Of a DNA stretch of 64,000 nt, positions 14,261 through 23,325 are shown piece after piece. Under the pieces are notes generated by a model. It was not told the DNA's origin. It saw nothing but the letters and a program-made list of their open reading frames with translations, and did no database searches. The stretch covers positions 62,001 through 126,000 of the forward strand of contig NZ_JAAAPM020000012.1 in NCBI RefSeq assembly GCF_009909155.2, in the 5' to 3' direction. The position numbers and the translations under genes are program-made. Within the stretch, counting starts at the first letter, position 1. Each line of letters starts with the position of its first letter. This stretch comes from Flavobacterium undicola. GTDB taxonomy: Bacteria > Bacteroidota > Bacteroidia > Flavobacteriales > Flavobacteriaceae.

Positions 14261-15808
14261 TTAATCTTCATCATCAGGTTCGTTCATGATTTTTTCACGA
14301 TACTTTTTCCCTAATAACAAGGTCAATTTTAGTTTGTAATCATCTACAAGCCATTCGCGGTAGTTTTTACTGCATTGGCTTAGACATTTTGCGTAACGTT
14401 TGATACGACATTCGATATCATCATCTAATTCTTTGCATAAAGATTTAGCTTCTTGCAAAGTTTCAGTGTTATAAACACACATCGTAGCGTGCTGATCCAA
14501 TGATTTATCAAGAACAACCTTAGAACGTAAATTTTGTTTTATGGCTAATTTATGTTCTTCGTCAACATCAAAAGTTACATCTTCAGTTTTACTGAATTTA
14601 GCTCTTAATTCTGGCGGCATGGTGTATTTAAAATACAACTCAATTTCGGCATCGTCACGTAAATTTTCCAAATAAAATTCAGGCGATTTAAAGATGTGTT
14701 GCCAGTTTACAGGCTCACTCCAAAGTCCAAAACGTGCGGCATTATTACCTAAATCGATAACAGTAAATTCGTTTTTAAGAGGTAATTTACGTGAACCACG
14801 ACCAATCATTTGATAATATAAAGTCAATGATTTTGTGGCACGGTTTAATATAATGGTTTCTACTGTTGGTTCGTCAAAACCTGTTGTCAAAATTCCTACC
14901 GAAGTAAGAATGGCATCTTCAGTATGTTTGAACCAATGTAAAATTTCTTTTCTTTCTTCGTTACTACTGGTATTATCCAGGTGACGAATTTCATAACCTG
15001 CTTCTCTAAAAGTTTCATATACATATAAGGATGTATTGATACCATTATTAAAAATCAAGGTTTTTTTCCCTAATGATCTTTCGGTATACGCATGCAATAA
15101 TTTTTCCTGCATTAGGGTATTGGTATACAAATCATCGGATGATTTTACGGTATAATCTCCATTGATACCTACTTTTAAAGAGGTCAAACCCACATCATAA
15201 CTATAGGTAGTTGCTTTGGCCAAAAAGCCATTTTCAATCAATGAACTAATAGTGTCTCCTACAATTAATTCGCTGTAGCTTTGATTCATTGGCAATTTAA
15301 TATTAGAACTCAACGGCGTAGCGGTTACTCCTAATATAAAAGCATTGGTAAATGAACTTAATAATTTTCTAAACGAATTATAATGCGCTTCATCAATAAT
15401 GACCAAACCAATATTATCCAATATCAATTTTTCGTCATTGATACGGTTTTTAAGGGTTTCTACCATCGCTACAAAACAAGAATATTCGTTTTGATCTGGC
15501 AGGTCTTTTACTTTAGAATTGATGATTTTATTTTTAACCCCAAACCCTTTTAGCATTTTAGAAGTTTGCTTACACAACTCAATACGATGTGTTAAAACAA
15601 CTACTTTTTTATCGTGTTTGGATAGGTAACGGCGAACAATTTCTGAGAATATTACTGTTTTTCCACCACCAGTAGGCAGTTGATATAACAGGTGGTGTTG
15701 TGCAGGACCGTTATCGATGCGCTCAAAAATGGCATCAATATCTCCTTGCTGGTAGGCATAAAGTTCTTTTTTTTCTGTTTTTTCTATTTCTATCGTACTT
15801 TCGAACAT
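14261..15808 (-). CDS. Superfamily 2 DEAD/DEAH-box helicase
   Basis: 515 residues. Motif I LPTGGGKT is at about 44-51, Ia LTHRIELCKQ, II DEAH at about 139-142, III VTATP, and the second RecA domain carries TLIFNNGINTS, ILTTGFDEP (motif V) and QMIGRGSRKLP (motif VI). The C-terminal 120 residues are a charged, Cys-containing helical region unique to this branch. Such ComFA/Ski2-unrelated SF2 helicases occur as single housekeeping genes in flavobacteria; substrate (DNA or RNA) is not clear. No restriction subunit or nuclease domain is fused or adjacent. A weak TATTTTTG box lies just upstream. Confidence 0.8.
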   Translation of the reverse strand: MFESTIEIEKTEKKELYAYQQGDIDAIFERIDNGPAQHHLLYQLPTGGGKTVIFSEIVRRYLSKHDKKVVVLTHRIELCKQTSKMLKGFGVKNKIINSKVKDLPDQNEYSCFVAMVETLKNRINDEKLILDNIGLVIIDEAHYNSFRKLLSSFTNAFILGVTATPLSSNIKLPMNQSYSELIVGDTISSLIENGFLAKATTYSYDVGLTSLKVGINGDYTVKSSDDLYTNTLMQEKLLHAYTERSLGKKTLIFNNGINTSLYVYETFREAGYEIRHLDNTSSNEERKEILHWFKHTEDAILTSVGILTTGFDEPTVETIILNRATKSLTLYYQMIGRGSRKLPLKNEFTVIDLGNNAARFGLWSEPVNWQHIFKSPEFYLENLRDDAEIELYFKYTMPPELRAKFSKTEDVTFDVDEEHKLAIKQNLRSKVVLDKSLDQHATMCVYNTETLQEAKSLCKELDDDIECRIKRYAKCLSQCSKNYREWLVDDYKLKLTLLLGKKYREKIMNEPDDED

Positions 15809-15913
15809 TGCTTTTTGTTGAATTTTTGCAAAAATACGTCTAAAAAACAGTTATCTTGTTATATTTAATTTAAATTATTAACTCAATATGAAATAATTTG
15901 ATTTACAAGGGGC

Positions 15914-16441
15914 TTATTCATTAATTCGCTCGATAATTAGCAAGAAATCGCTCTTATTTTTCCATTTTTGCTTGATAATTTCTTCATAAATGCTGTTTAT
16001 TCGGCTTTTAAATTCGCTCAAAACACCATTTGCTATTAAAAATTGTACCGCTTGATCAAAAGAATTGTAGATACTTTTATAAAATGCGTCTTGTTTAATA
16101 AGATTTTCGGCTGAAAAAGTCTGTGCAATTTCGATAGTGTACAACATCACATCGGCAATCACAAAAGAATCCACTCCTAAAGTAATAAAGTGTTTGATGA
16201 TTTTTTGAGCTACTGAACGGCGCATCTTAGGTTTTCTTCTTTTGCCGCTGGTAGAAACAGGGTAATATTCATTAGAGATTTTCAGTTTGGCTTCCTGTAG
16301 TCGTTTTTCTTCTTTTGGATTAAAAACAAAATCATAATATTCTTTTACAGCAGTAAATTTTTCATACAGTTCAATAAGTTGCTCCTGAAGTTGTTCTTTG
16401 TCAAGTTCGCCCAAATATTTTTTTAAATCTCTTTTACTCAT
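15914..16441 (-). CDS. DUF6155-like conserved protein
   Basis: 175 residues: a charged N-terminal helical part (MSKRDLKKYLGELDKEQLQEQLIELYEKF), a basic patch SGKRRKPKMRRS near residues 65-77, then an alpha-helical domain (residues about 78-165) with no cysteines and no catalytic motif. I associate this pattern with a conserved flavobacterial family (DUF6155) of unknown function. It is a single gene on the minus strand with TACTTTTG (16468-16461) about 20 bases upstream as a plausible -7 box. The family name is from memory and should be read as likely rather than certain. Confidence 0.6.
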   Translation of the reverse strand: MSKRDLKKYLGELDKEQLQEQLIELYEKFTAVKEYYDFVFNPKEEKRLQEAKLKISNEYYPVSTSGKRRKPKMRRSVAQKIIKHFITLGVDSFVIADVMLYTIEIAQTFSAENLIKQDAFYKSIYNSFDQAVQFLIANGVLSEFKSRINSIYEEIIKQKWKNKSDFLLIIERINE

Positions 16442-16543
16442 TATGGAAATTTTATGATTACAAAAGTAAATTACTTTGCGTTTTAATACCTATAAAATCA
16501 ATGATTTTACTTAATTTTGGCGCAAAATAATTAAAAGATAGCC

Positions 16544-16843
16544 ATGCTCAGAATTTTTAAAATCACTGCCGTCCTTGAGGGAATATCCTATTTAGTTTTA
16601 TTCTCAAATATGCTTTTTATAAAACCCAACAATTTCGAATTGTACCACACACTATTATATCCTATCGGAATGAGTCACGGGATTTTGTTTATTGGTTATA
16701 TTATTTTGGCATTTTTGTTGAAAAACGCACAAAATTGGAATCTAAAAGATTTTGGAATTATTTTAATTGCTTCTTTGTTGCCATTTGGTACTTTTTATGT
16801 AGAAAAGAAATACTGTAAAAATCTGTTTTTAGTAAAAGAATAA
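16544..16843 (+). CDS. DUF3817 membrane protein
   Basis: 99 residues beginning LRIFKITAVLEGISYLVLF, which is the typical opening of the DUF3817 family (F-x-x-x-A-x-x-E-G-x-S-[YF]-L-x-L). Three transmembrane segments lie at about residues 6-25, 38-60 and 70-88, with a conserved HxLLYPIGMSHGILFI segment holding His and Gly residues. It ends FGTFYVEKK. The function is unknown; members occur as small inner-membrane proteins. It converges with the thioesterase gene, and a 19-bp hairpin separates the two. Confidence 0.8.
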   Translation: MLRIFKITAVLEGISYLVLFSNMLFIKPNNFELYHTLLYPIGMSHGILFIGYIILAFLLKNAQNWNLKDFGIILIASLLPFGTFYVEKKYCKNLFLVKE

Positions 16844-16860
16844 AACCAGACTATAAAAGA

Positions 16861-16910
16861 TTAACCGCCAATTTGTAAATTTTAAAACTAGTTTACAAAT
16901 TGGCGGTTAA
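16861..16910. terminator. Bidirectional terminator, 19-bp perfect stem
   Basis: TTAACCGCCAATTTGTAAA (16861-16879) and its exact complement TTTACAAATTGGCGGTTAA (16892-16910), with a 12-base loop, sit between two converging genes that end at 16843 and 16928. Confidence 0.8.
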
Positions 16911-16927
16911 AATTTAAGACCTAATAA

Positions 16928-17314
16928 TTACTCCAAACGGTCTTTTACAAATTCAATCTCCGTTTTTCCGTGTGCTTTCGGTTTGCCGTCTTCACCTAAA
17001 TTCACCATTATCGTTTTATCTATAGTAATGATAGTTTCGCGAGTCATCATATTACGAACTTCACATTCTAATGTAATAGAAGTATTTCCAAAACGAACTA
17101 CATCAATTCCTATTTCGATAATATCTCCTTGTCTTGCTGAACTTTTAAAATTAATTTCAGACATATATTTAGTGACTACTTTGGAATTTTCAAATTGAAT
17201 AATGGTGTACAAAGCCAGTTCTTCGTCTATCCAAGCCAATAGTTTTCCTCCAAATAAAGTTCCGTTAGGATTGAGGTCTTCGGGCTTTACCCATTTTCTA
17301 GTGTGAAATCTCAT
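16928..17314 (-). CDS. Acyl-CoA thioesterase, hotdog fold
   Basis: 128 residues. The YciA/BFIT-like start is visible: VKPEDLNPNGTLFGGKLLAWIDE, where the N-x-x-G-T-x-F-G-G-x-L-x-x-W-x-D pattern (residues about 15-30) places the catalytic Asp and Asn. The central helix is followed by the beta strands of a single hotdog domain. It hydrolyses acyl-CoA, forming hexamers in the family. It is monocistronic and ends at the bidirectional hairpin. Confidence 0.85.
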   Translation of the reverse strand: MRFHTRKWVKPEDLNPNGTLFGGKLLAWIDEELALYTIIQFENSKVVTKYMSEINFKSSARQGDIIEIGIDVVRFGNTSITLECEVRNMMTRETIITIDKTIMVNLGEDGKPKAHGKTEIEFVKDRLE

Positions 17315-17382
17315 AATTTTTAATTATTTATGCTAAAATAAGACATCCTTGATGATTTTTTTCCTATTTTTAAGAAAAAAAG

Positions 17383-17787
17383 ATGAGCCAAAGAGATAGT
17401 TTTTTAAGTGAATTCCGAGGTGCTCCTATAGGTAGTGTTAGCACCCAATCTTCAGCTGATGAAATTTTTCAAAATGAAGTTTTGAGACCCATCCTAAAAC
17501 TACAAAATGATTTATTCATTGCTTCTTTTCATAATTATATAAGTAAATACAAACGGGATTTCTATTTGCTTAGCGTAGAAAAAAAATTAGCCACTATTGA
17601 AAATGCGATTCAAAAAGACATCAAGTTCAGGAACGCCTTAAAAGGAATGATTATCGCCTTGTTCACGGTTGACGAATATACTTTGTATATTCAAAACTCA
17701 TCGAGTTTGAACAAAAGGATGATGAATATGCTTATTGAAAGATTAAAAAATCAAGTCCAATTATTTGAAAAAAATCTTGTTGAATAA
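17383..17787 (+). CDS. Conserved alpha-helical protein of unknown function
   Basis: 134 residues, helical throughout, beginning MSQRDSFLSEFRGAPIGS. The core FQNEVLRPILKLQNDLFIASFHNYI and KGMIIALFTVDEYTLY contain no cysteine or obvious metal-binding pattern. Similar short proteins are labelled glyoxalase in some flavobacterial annotations, but no VOC beta-alpha-beta-beta-beta pattern can be seen, so I do not support that name. Single plus-strand gene followed by a strong hairpin. Confidence 0.6.
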   Translation: MSQRDSFLSEFRGAPIGSVSTQSSADEIFQNEVLRPILKLQNDLFIASFHNYISKYKRDFYLLSVEKKLATIENAIQKDIKFRNALKGMIIALFTVDEYTLYIQNSSSLNKRMMNMLIERLKNQVQLFEKNLVE

Positions 17788-17819
17788 ACGCTGTAATTTT
17801 TTAAGCTAAAGTTGATCCT

Positions 17820-17864
17820 CTTTAAAAATTAATCTCAATCCCTACACCAGATTAATTTTTAAAG
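17820..17864 (+). terminator. Hairpin after the 134-residue gene
   Basis: CTTTAAAAATTAATCT (17820-17835) and AGATTAATTTTTAAAG (17849-17864) form a 16-bp perfect stem with a 13-base loop. The rest of the gap to 18073 is AT-rich with no ORF. Confidence 0.6.
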
Positions 17865-18073
17865 TAGCAGGCTTTATTTGTTTATTCTTTACTGATTTTA
17901 TCCTATATAACTCTTCTGTTATGTTAACAAATCGGTACTAAACAGGACAAAAAAATCAAATTATATTCAACGTCAAATAAGAAAATATTATTTTTTTGTT
18001 AAAAGTAAAATACTACAATCTAATTATTATTTTAGTATTATTAATTTCATTATAATTGTCAAAACCAAAGTTT

Positions 18074-18787
18074 ATGCAAGAAAACTATTTGAAGTGGTAT
18101 TCTCCAAATTTGAATAGAGATACAGAAATGCTCGTATTTGGACATTCAGGTTATCCTGTAGTCTTATTTCCTACTTCTATGGGGAGTTTTCATGAAAACA
18201 AAGACATGGGATTAATTGAATCGGCTAGATGGTATCTCGAGCAAGGATTAATACAAATTTACTGTCCCGATAGTATCGACAAGGACAGTTTTTACAACAA
18301 ACAAATTCATCCGGTACATCGTATAGAAAATCACGATTGGTACGATAAAATGATTTGTCATGAGGTGGTAGAAAAGCTAAGACATAATACGCCTTCAGGA
18401 AAAGTGGTTATGGCAGGTTGTAGTTTTGGAGGTTATCACGCGGCTAATTTTGCTTTTAGACACCCAGGTTATGTGAGTCATTTATTTAGTATGAGTGGTA
18501 TTTTTAATATCAAAAGTTATTTAGATGGTTTTCATAATGATACTGTTTTTTATCATACTCCCGATGATTATTTACACGGACTCAACGATTATGAATTGTG
18601 GAATATGGATATTGCTCTGGGAACTTCTAATTGGGATATTTGTTTTGATGCCAATTTAAAAATGAGCAAATTATTAGCTCATAAAAACATGGAACATTGG
18701 CTGGATATCAGACAAGATAAGCAACACGATTGGCCACTTTGGAAAGAAATGTTCCCTCATTATTTGTCCCGAATCAAATTTTTCTGA
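18074..18787 (+). CDS. Alpha/beta-hydrolase, esterase D-like
   Basis: 237 residues from ATG 18074 (QENYLKWYSP...); an in-frame TTG at 18056 is possible but lies in an AT-rich promoter-like stretch. The nucleophile elbow G-C-S-F-G-G is near residues 115-120, an acid is expected near the ICFDANLK segment, and the terminal His is in KQHDWPLW. The family covers serine esterases and acyl hydrolases. It opens a plus-strand series with two ATP-grasp-type proteins, a GCS2 ligase and a glutamine amidotransferase, so it probably hydrolyses or transfers an acyl/peptidyl group in that pathway. Cytoplasmic: no signal peptide. Confidence 0.75.
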   Translation: MQENYLKWYSPNLNRDTEMLVFGHSGYPVVLFPTSMGSFHENKDMGLIESARWYLEQGLIQIYCPDSIDKDSFYNKQIHPVHRIENHDWYDKMICHEVVEKLRHNTPSGKVVMAGCSFGGYHAANFAFRHPGYVSHLFSMSGIFNIKSYLDGFHNDTVFYHTPDDYLHGLNDYELWNMDIALGTSNWDICFDANLKMSKLLAHKNMEHWLDIRQDKQHDWPLWKEMFPHYLSRIKFF

Positions 18788-18838
18788 AACTAGCTTTCAG
18801 TATTATTATAAAAAAGTTAAAGAAACAATAAATAAAAT

Positions 18839-19786
18839 ATGAAAAAGATTGGAATTTTATTTGGAATGGAAGACACCTTTCCACAGGCTTTTATTGATAG
18901 AGTAAATTCAAAAAACGAAAAAGAAATTATAGCCGAAGCAGTTTCTATTGATAAGGTCGTTCAAAATAAAGCCAGCGAATATGCTGTAATTATAGATAGA
19001 ATTTCACAGGATGTTCCTTTTTACCGCGCCTTTCTTAAAAATGCAGCTTTAACAGGAACAAATGTTATTAACAATCCTTTTTGGTGGAGTGCAGATGATA
19101 AATTTTTCAATAATGCCTTAGCTGATACGCTTGGTGTTCCGTTGCCAAATACGGTAATTCTTCCATCGGCAGAACATCCTACGGATACGACATCTAATTC
19201 ATTTAGAAACTTGACATTTCCATTAGATTGGGAAGGGATTTTTGACTATGTAAAATTCCCGGCTTATATGAAGCCTTATGCAGGTGGCGGATGGAAAAAC
19301 GTATATCGTTTGGAAAACAAAGAAGAATTCTGGGAAAAACACCGTGAAACAGGACAATTAGTAATGTTATTGCAAGAGGAAATTGTTTTTACCGAATATT
19401 TCAGAGTGTATTGTCTGGGTTGTAAAGCAGTTAAAATCATGCAATACGAACCTAGAAATCAGCCTCATTTGCGTTATGTTCACAACGGACCTCCAGTAGA
19501 TAAAAAGTTATTGGCTACCATAAAAGACTATACTATTCGTCTTTGTAAAGGTTTAGGTTATGATTTTAATACAGTGGAATTTGCTGTTCGTGACGGTATT
19601 CCTTATGCTATCGATTTTGGAAACCCTGCTCCCGACGCCGATATTAATTCGGTAGGCGCTGAAAATTTTGAATGGGTTGTTGAAGAATCTGCTAAAATGG
19701 CAATTGCAGCGGCAAAAAAACAAAAACCAGGAAAAATTAACCTAAGCTGGGGAACATTTATGAAAGAGGCTGTTGAAAGTAAATAA
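18839..19786 (+). CDS. ATP-grasp amidoligase-type protein
   Basis: 315 residues. An N-terminal pre-ATP-grasp domain (residues 1-85) is followed by the ATP-grasp fold. ATP-binding Lys is seen in PAYMKPYAGGGWKNVY (about 140-155), the hinge/adenine region in MLLQEEI, and the metal-binding acidic residues in FNTVEFAVRD (Glu) and AIDFGNPAPDAD (Asp/Asn near residue 265-272). Such enzymes join a carboxylate to an amine or thiol through an acyl-phosphate. Its substrates are not known. It lies 51 bases after the hydrolase and before a GCS2-type ligase, supporting a role in building a small peptide or amide. Confidence 0.8.
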   Translation: MKKIGILFGMEDTFPQAFIDRVNSKNEKEIIAEAVSIDKVVQNKASEYAVIIDRISQDVPFYRAFLKNAALTGTNVINNPFWWSADDKFFNNALADTLGVPLPNTVILPSAEHPTDTTSNSFRNLTFPLDWEGIFDYVKFPAYMKPYAGGGWKNVYRLENKEEFWEKHRETGQLVMLLQEEIVFTEYFRVYCLGCKAVKIMQYEPRNQPHLRYVHNGPPVDKKLLATIKDYTIRLCKGLGYDFNTVEFAVRDGIPYAIDFGNPAPDADINSVGAENFEWVVEESAKMAIAAAKKQKPGKINLSWGTFMKEAVESK

Positions 19787-19954
19787 AACCGCTATTTGTT
19801 CTACCAAAAAATAAATAACAGATGAAACGAGTTTTAGTCGGTTTAGAATAATCTGCTTAATCCTTTAAATCTGTGTTGCCTGTGTGCTATTTTCTCTTTA
19901 AACTTATAAACCTACTTTATTAAGTTAAAAAAATAGCCAGATTAAATTAAAGAA

Positions 19955-21067
19955 ATGACAATGAGAAAATTGCCTGTTTTTACGCTTGGTATAGAAGAAG
20001 AATACCAAATTATAGATCCCGAAACCAGAGATCTACGCTCCCATTTATCAAAAATTGTTGATGGAGCTAAAATATTATTAAATGAACAAGTAAAAGCCGA
20101 AATGCACCAATCGGTAGTGGAAGTAGGAACTAATATTTGTAAAAATGTAAAAGAAGCCGAATGCGAAATTAAATTTTTAAGGACTAAAATTGTCGAACTG
20201 GCCGAAAAACAAGACCTTATTGTGGGTGGTGCGGGAACGCATCCGTTTTCAAAATGGCAAGACCAAGCCATAACTGATGATCCGCGTTATCACAATATTG
20301 TCAATGAATTGCAGGATGCAGCACGTTCTAACTTGATTTTTGGAATGCATTGCCATGTGGGAATTGAAAATCGCGAAATAGGTTTAAAATTAATCAATCA
20401 AGCCTGTTATTTCTTGCCTCATATTTTTGCGTTATCTACTAATTCCCCATTTTGGGAAGGAAGACAAACAGGTTATAAATCCTATAGAACAAAAGTTTTT
20501 GATAAGTTCCCAAGAACAGGATTGCCGGAATATTTTGATTCGGTGGCTTCTTATGACAACTTTTTAGAAACCTTGGTTAAAACCAATTGTATTGACAATC
20601 CAAAGAAAATCTGGTGGGATTTGCGTTTGCATCCTTTTTATGATACCATTGAATTCCGAATTTGCGACATGGCATTAACAGTTGAAGAAACCATGTGTAT
20701 TGTATCTATAATTCAGGCAATTGTAGCTAAATTATATCGCCTGAACACTCAGAATTTAAAATTCAATACGTATCGTTTAGCGTTGATAAAAGAAAATAAA
20801 TTTCGTGCTGCACGTTATGGAATTGAAGGAAACATGATTGATTTTGGTCTTCAAAAAGAAGTAGAAACGAGTATGCTTATTTTAGAATTATTAGATTTTA
20901 TTGATGATGTTGTAGACGAATTAGGCAGTAGAGAACACATTAATTATGCACATGAAATTCTAAGAAACGGAACAGGAGCCGACAGACAATTGGCTGTTTT
21001 TGAAGAGACAAAATGTCTAACTAAAGTGGTCGATTTTATTACATCAGAATTTACTAAAGGGCTATAA
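19955..21067 (+). CDS. Carboxylate-amine ligase, GCS2/YbdK family
   Basis: 370 residues. The GCS2 signatures are LGIEEEYQIID (residues about 11-21), EMHQSVVEVGTNIC (about 50-63), GGAGTHPFSKWQ and FGMHCHVGIENRE. These supply the Mg/ATP-binding glutamates and His of the glutamine-synthetase-like fold. The family makes gamma-glutamyl or other amide bonds; YbdK has weak glutamate-cysteine ligase activity. The start MTMRKLP could be either of two close ATGs. It lies in the same direction as ATP-grasp and glutamine amidotransferase genes, which suggests ammonia- or amine-dependent ligation to a specific metabolite rather than glutathione synthesis. Confidence 0.85.
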   Translation: MTMRKLPVFTLGIEEEYQIIDPETRDLRSHLSKIVDGAKILLNEQVKAEMHQSVVEVGTNICKNVKEAECEIKFLRTKIVELAEKQDLIVGGAGTHPFSKWQDQAITDDPRYHNIVNELQDAARSNLIFGMHCHVGIENREIGLKLINQACYFLPHIFALSTNSPFWEGRQTGYKSYRTKVFDKFPRTGLPEYFDSVASYDNFLETLVKTNCIDNPKKIWWDLRLHPFYDTIEFRICDMALTVEETMCIVSIIQAIVAKLYRLNTQNLKFNTYRLALIKENKFRAARYGIEGNMIDFGLQKEVETSMLILELLDFIDDVVDELGSREHINYAHEILRNGTGADRQLAVFEETKCLTKVVDFITSEFTKGL

Positions 21068-21109
21068 ATTATTATGTTATCTTTGTAATTATAAAAAAAG
21101 GATGGACTA

Positions 21110-21940
21110 ATGGGAAAGAAAAGCATAACAATAGCAATATTAGACATGTACAATGGAGAACCTAATCAGGGAATGCGTTGTATTATTGATGTTGTAAGTC
21201 GATTTGCACCATTTGTGTGTTTTAAAATATTTGATGTACGAGGAAAATGTGAACTGCCTGAACTCGATGAATTTGATATCTATATTTCTTCAGGAGGTCC
21301 TGGAAATCCGCTTGAAGGTGATGGCGAATGGGACAAAAAATACTATGCTTTTATTGATTCTATAGTGAAATGGAACAATGAAAATCCGATAAAAAAACAC
21401 GTATTATTTATTTGTCATTCTTATCAAATGGCTTGCAAACATTTTGGCTTAGCCGAAATAACCAAAAGACATGATACCTCATTTGGTGTAATGACCATTC
21501 ACAAAACCCAAGATGGTCTTAAAGATTTATTATTCGAAGGGCTATCTGATCCATTTTATGCTATCGATTCCAGAGATTATCAAGTAGTCCAACCCAAATT
21601 AAGTGTTTTTGCCAAAAAAGGAGCTAAAATACTTTCCTTAGAAAAAATAAGAGATAATGTGCAATACGAAAGAGCTATCATGGCTGTGCGTTTCACCGAT
21701 CATTTGGTGGGAACACAATTTCATCCCGAAGCCGATCCAATCAGTTTTCTTTCTCATTTAAGAAATAAGGAAGTAAAAGAAAAAATCAGAAAGATGAAAG
21801 GCAAAAGAAAGTTTAGAAACATGCTCGAAGATTTAGTAGATGATGATAAAATATATCGCACTAACGAGACTTTGATTCCAAATTTCCTTCGTTCCGCAAT
21901 TACCGACTTGATGAGAACTAAAAAAATCATGTCCAATTAA
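21110..21940 (+). CDS. Class I glutamine amidotransferase-like protein
   Basis: 276 residues. A GATase-1 triad is visible: Cys102 in FICHSYQM, His205 and Glu207 in GTQFHPEADP; the oxyanion SSGGPGNP is near residue 60-67. The nucleophile elbow lacks the usual G-x-C-x-G glycines, so the substrate pocket may differ from GMP or carbamoyl-phosphate synthases. The last 65 residues are a basic, helical extension (KEKIRKMKGKRKFRNMLED). It follows the GCS2 gene by 42 bases and may deliver ammonia to it or hydrolyse a gamma-glutamyl bond. Confidence 0.8.
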   Translation: MGKKSITIAILDMYNGEPNQGMRCIIDVVSRFAPFVCFKIFDVRGKCELPELDEFDIYISSGGPGNPLEGDGEWDKKYYAFIDSIVKWNNENPIKKHVLFICHSYQMACKHFGLAEITKRHDTSFGVMTIHKTQDGLKDLLFEGLSDPFYAIDSRDYQVVQPKLSVFAKKGAKILSLEKIRDNVQYERAIMAVRFTDHLVGTQFHPEADPISFLSHLRNKEVKEKIRKMKGKRKFRNMLEDLVDDDKIYRTNETLIPNFLRSAITDLMRTKKIMSN

Positions 21941-21970
21941 TCAATAATAATATTTAGGATCACAGACCTT

Positions 21971-21986
21971 TCTGCCGACAGGCAGA
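21971..21986. repeat. Short palindromic repeat with CTGCCGACAGGCAG core
   Basis: TCTGCCGACAGGCAGA in the gap 21941-22082. The same core occurs at about 14124-14138 and 45823-45837. It can fold as CTGCC-GACA-GGCAG. Confidence 0.55.
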
Positions 21987-22082
21987 TCAAACAGATTAAG
22001 GAAATTATCGCAAATTGTTTTTTAATTTCTTTTATCCGTCAAATCATTTTCTGTGTTCCAATTTTTTAACAATTAAAATTGT

Positions 22083-23273
22083 ATGATTTCTAAATATCGA
22101 AAATTATTTAACGAGCAATTTACCGAAGAAAAATACCAAGCTTTAAAAGATGATATCGCAGCTGATTTTGGTTACACTCCTACTTTTCGATTAGGAGAAA
22201 CTCCATTTTTTATTTCTAACGAACTTAAAAAGCAATTACTGGAAGGTTGTAATGATGTTATAGCTTTAATTCAACAAGAAAACTTTAAAGAGCTTACAAA
22301 TAAAGCATTAGAATTAAACAACAAAGTTCCTAACGAAGACGATCATAGTACTTTTATAGCTATTGATTTTGGTATTTGTGAAGAAGATGGAGCAATTATT
22401 CCTAAATTAATTGAAGTGCAGGGGTTTCCTTCTTTATTTAATTATCAAATTAATTTATACGAAAAATTCCAAAAGCAATATCCTTTTTTAGAGGAGTTGA
22501 CTCCGTTTTTAAATGAGCTAACGCCACAGGAATATCTTGAAAATTTGAAAGCTGTTTTTTGCAACAATCATCCCGATGAAAATGTTGTACTGCTGGAAAT
22601 AGAACCCGAAAAACAAAACACTACAATTGATTTTTATTATTGCAAAAGAGACCTTGGATTATCCATTGTTTGCGTTACGGAAGTAATAAAAAAAGAAAAA
22701 CAATTGTTTTATAAAAATAAAAAAGGCGAAGAAATCCAAATAAAACGCATTTACAACAGAGTCATTTTTGACGAATTGGATTTACGTACCGATTTGAAAT
22801 TGAATTTTAGTTTTTCGGACGAATTAGATGTAGAATGGGCGGGTCATCCCAATTGGTTTTTCAGAATCAGTAAGTTTATTTTGCCTTTGCTAAAAGGAAA
22901 ATATTTTATTGAAACCACATTATTAAGTGAGTTAAAAGAAATCCCCGAAGACTTGGAAAATTATGTTTTAAAACCTTTATTCTCGTTCTCAGGTTCAGGT
23001 GTTATTTTCCATGTAAAAAGAGAAGATATTGAAGCAGTTGTGGACAAAGAACTATATATTCTTCAGAAAAAAGTCAATTATTTACCTATTGTACAATCGC
23101 CTGACGGAAAAGTGAAAGCCGAAGTGAGAATGCTTTGTACCTGGAAAAAAGAGGATACGGCTCCTACTCTACTTTGTAATTTAGTGCGTTTGAGTCGCGG
23201 AGAAATGATTGGTGTGAAATACAATCAGGACAAAGACTGGGTTGGCGGAACTATTGGACTATTTGAAAGATAA
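22083..23273 (+). CDS. Divergent ATP-grasp-like protein
   Basis: 396 residues. The C-terminal half shows ATP-grasp-like features: YVLKPLFSFSGSGVIF (about residues 302-317, Lys and flexible Gly/Ser loop), YILQKKVNY (hinge) and KAEVRMLCTWK, then GVKYNQDKDWVGGTIG at the end. The N-terminal half has IEVQGFPSLFNYQ, a segment that in circularly permuted ATP-grasp proteins carries metal-binding acidic residues. It is likely another amide- or peptide-bond former. It lies 142 bases after the amidotransferase in the same direction. Confidence in the fold is moderate because the acidic metal ligands are not as clear as in the 18839-19786 protein. Confidence 0.6.
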   Translation: MISKYRKLFNEQFTEEKYQALKDDIAADFGYTPTFRLGETPFFISNELKKQLLEGCNDVIALIQQENFKELTNKALELNNKVPNEDDHSTFIAIDFGICEEDGAIIPKLIEVQGFPSLFNYQINLYEKFQKQYPFLEELTPFLNELTPQEYLENLKAVFCNNHPDENVVLLEIEPEKQNTTIDFYYCKRDLGLSIVCVTEVIKKEKQLFYKNKKGEEIQIKRIYNRVIFDELDLRTDLKLNFSFSDELDVEWAGHPNWFFRISKFILPLLKGKYFIETTLLSELKEIPEDLENYVLKPLFSFSGSGVIFHVKREDIEAVVDKELYILQKKVNYLPIVQSPDGKVKAEVRMLCTWKKEDTAPTLLCNLVRLSRGEMIGVKYNQDKDWVGGTIGLFER

Positions 23274-23325
23274 TCTTTTTAAAATTATAATACATCGAAT
23301 ATTTTATAGAATAAATTTTAGCATT

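Noticed and set aside
17383..17787. Glyoxalase assignment for the 134-residue protein
   Set aside because: The sequence is all-helical in appearance and lacks the metal ligands and beta strands of the VOC fold.
23242..23325. Longer start for the hydroxypyruvate isomerase-like gene
   Set aside because: It would overlap the previous gene by 32 bases and add a hydrophobic, non-conserved extension; ATG 23326 begins a normal family N-terminus.
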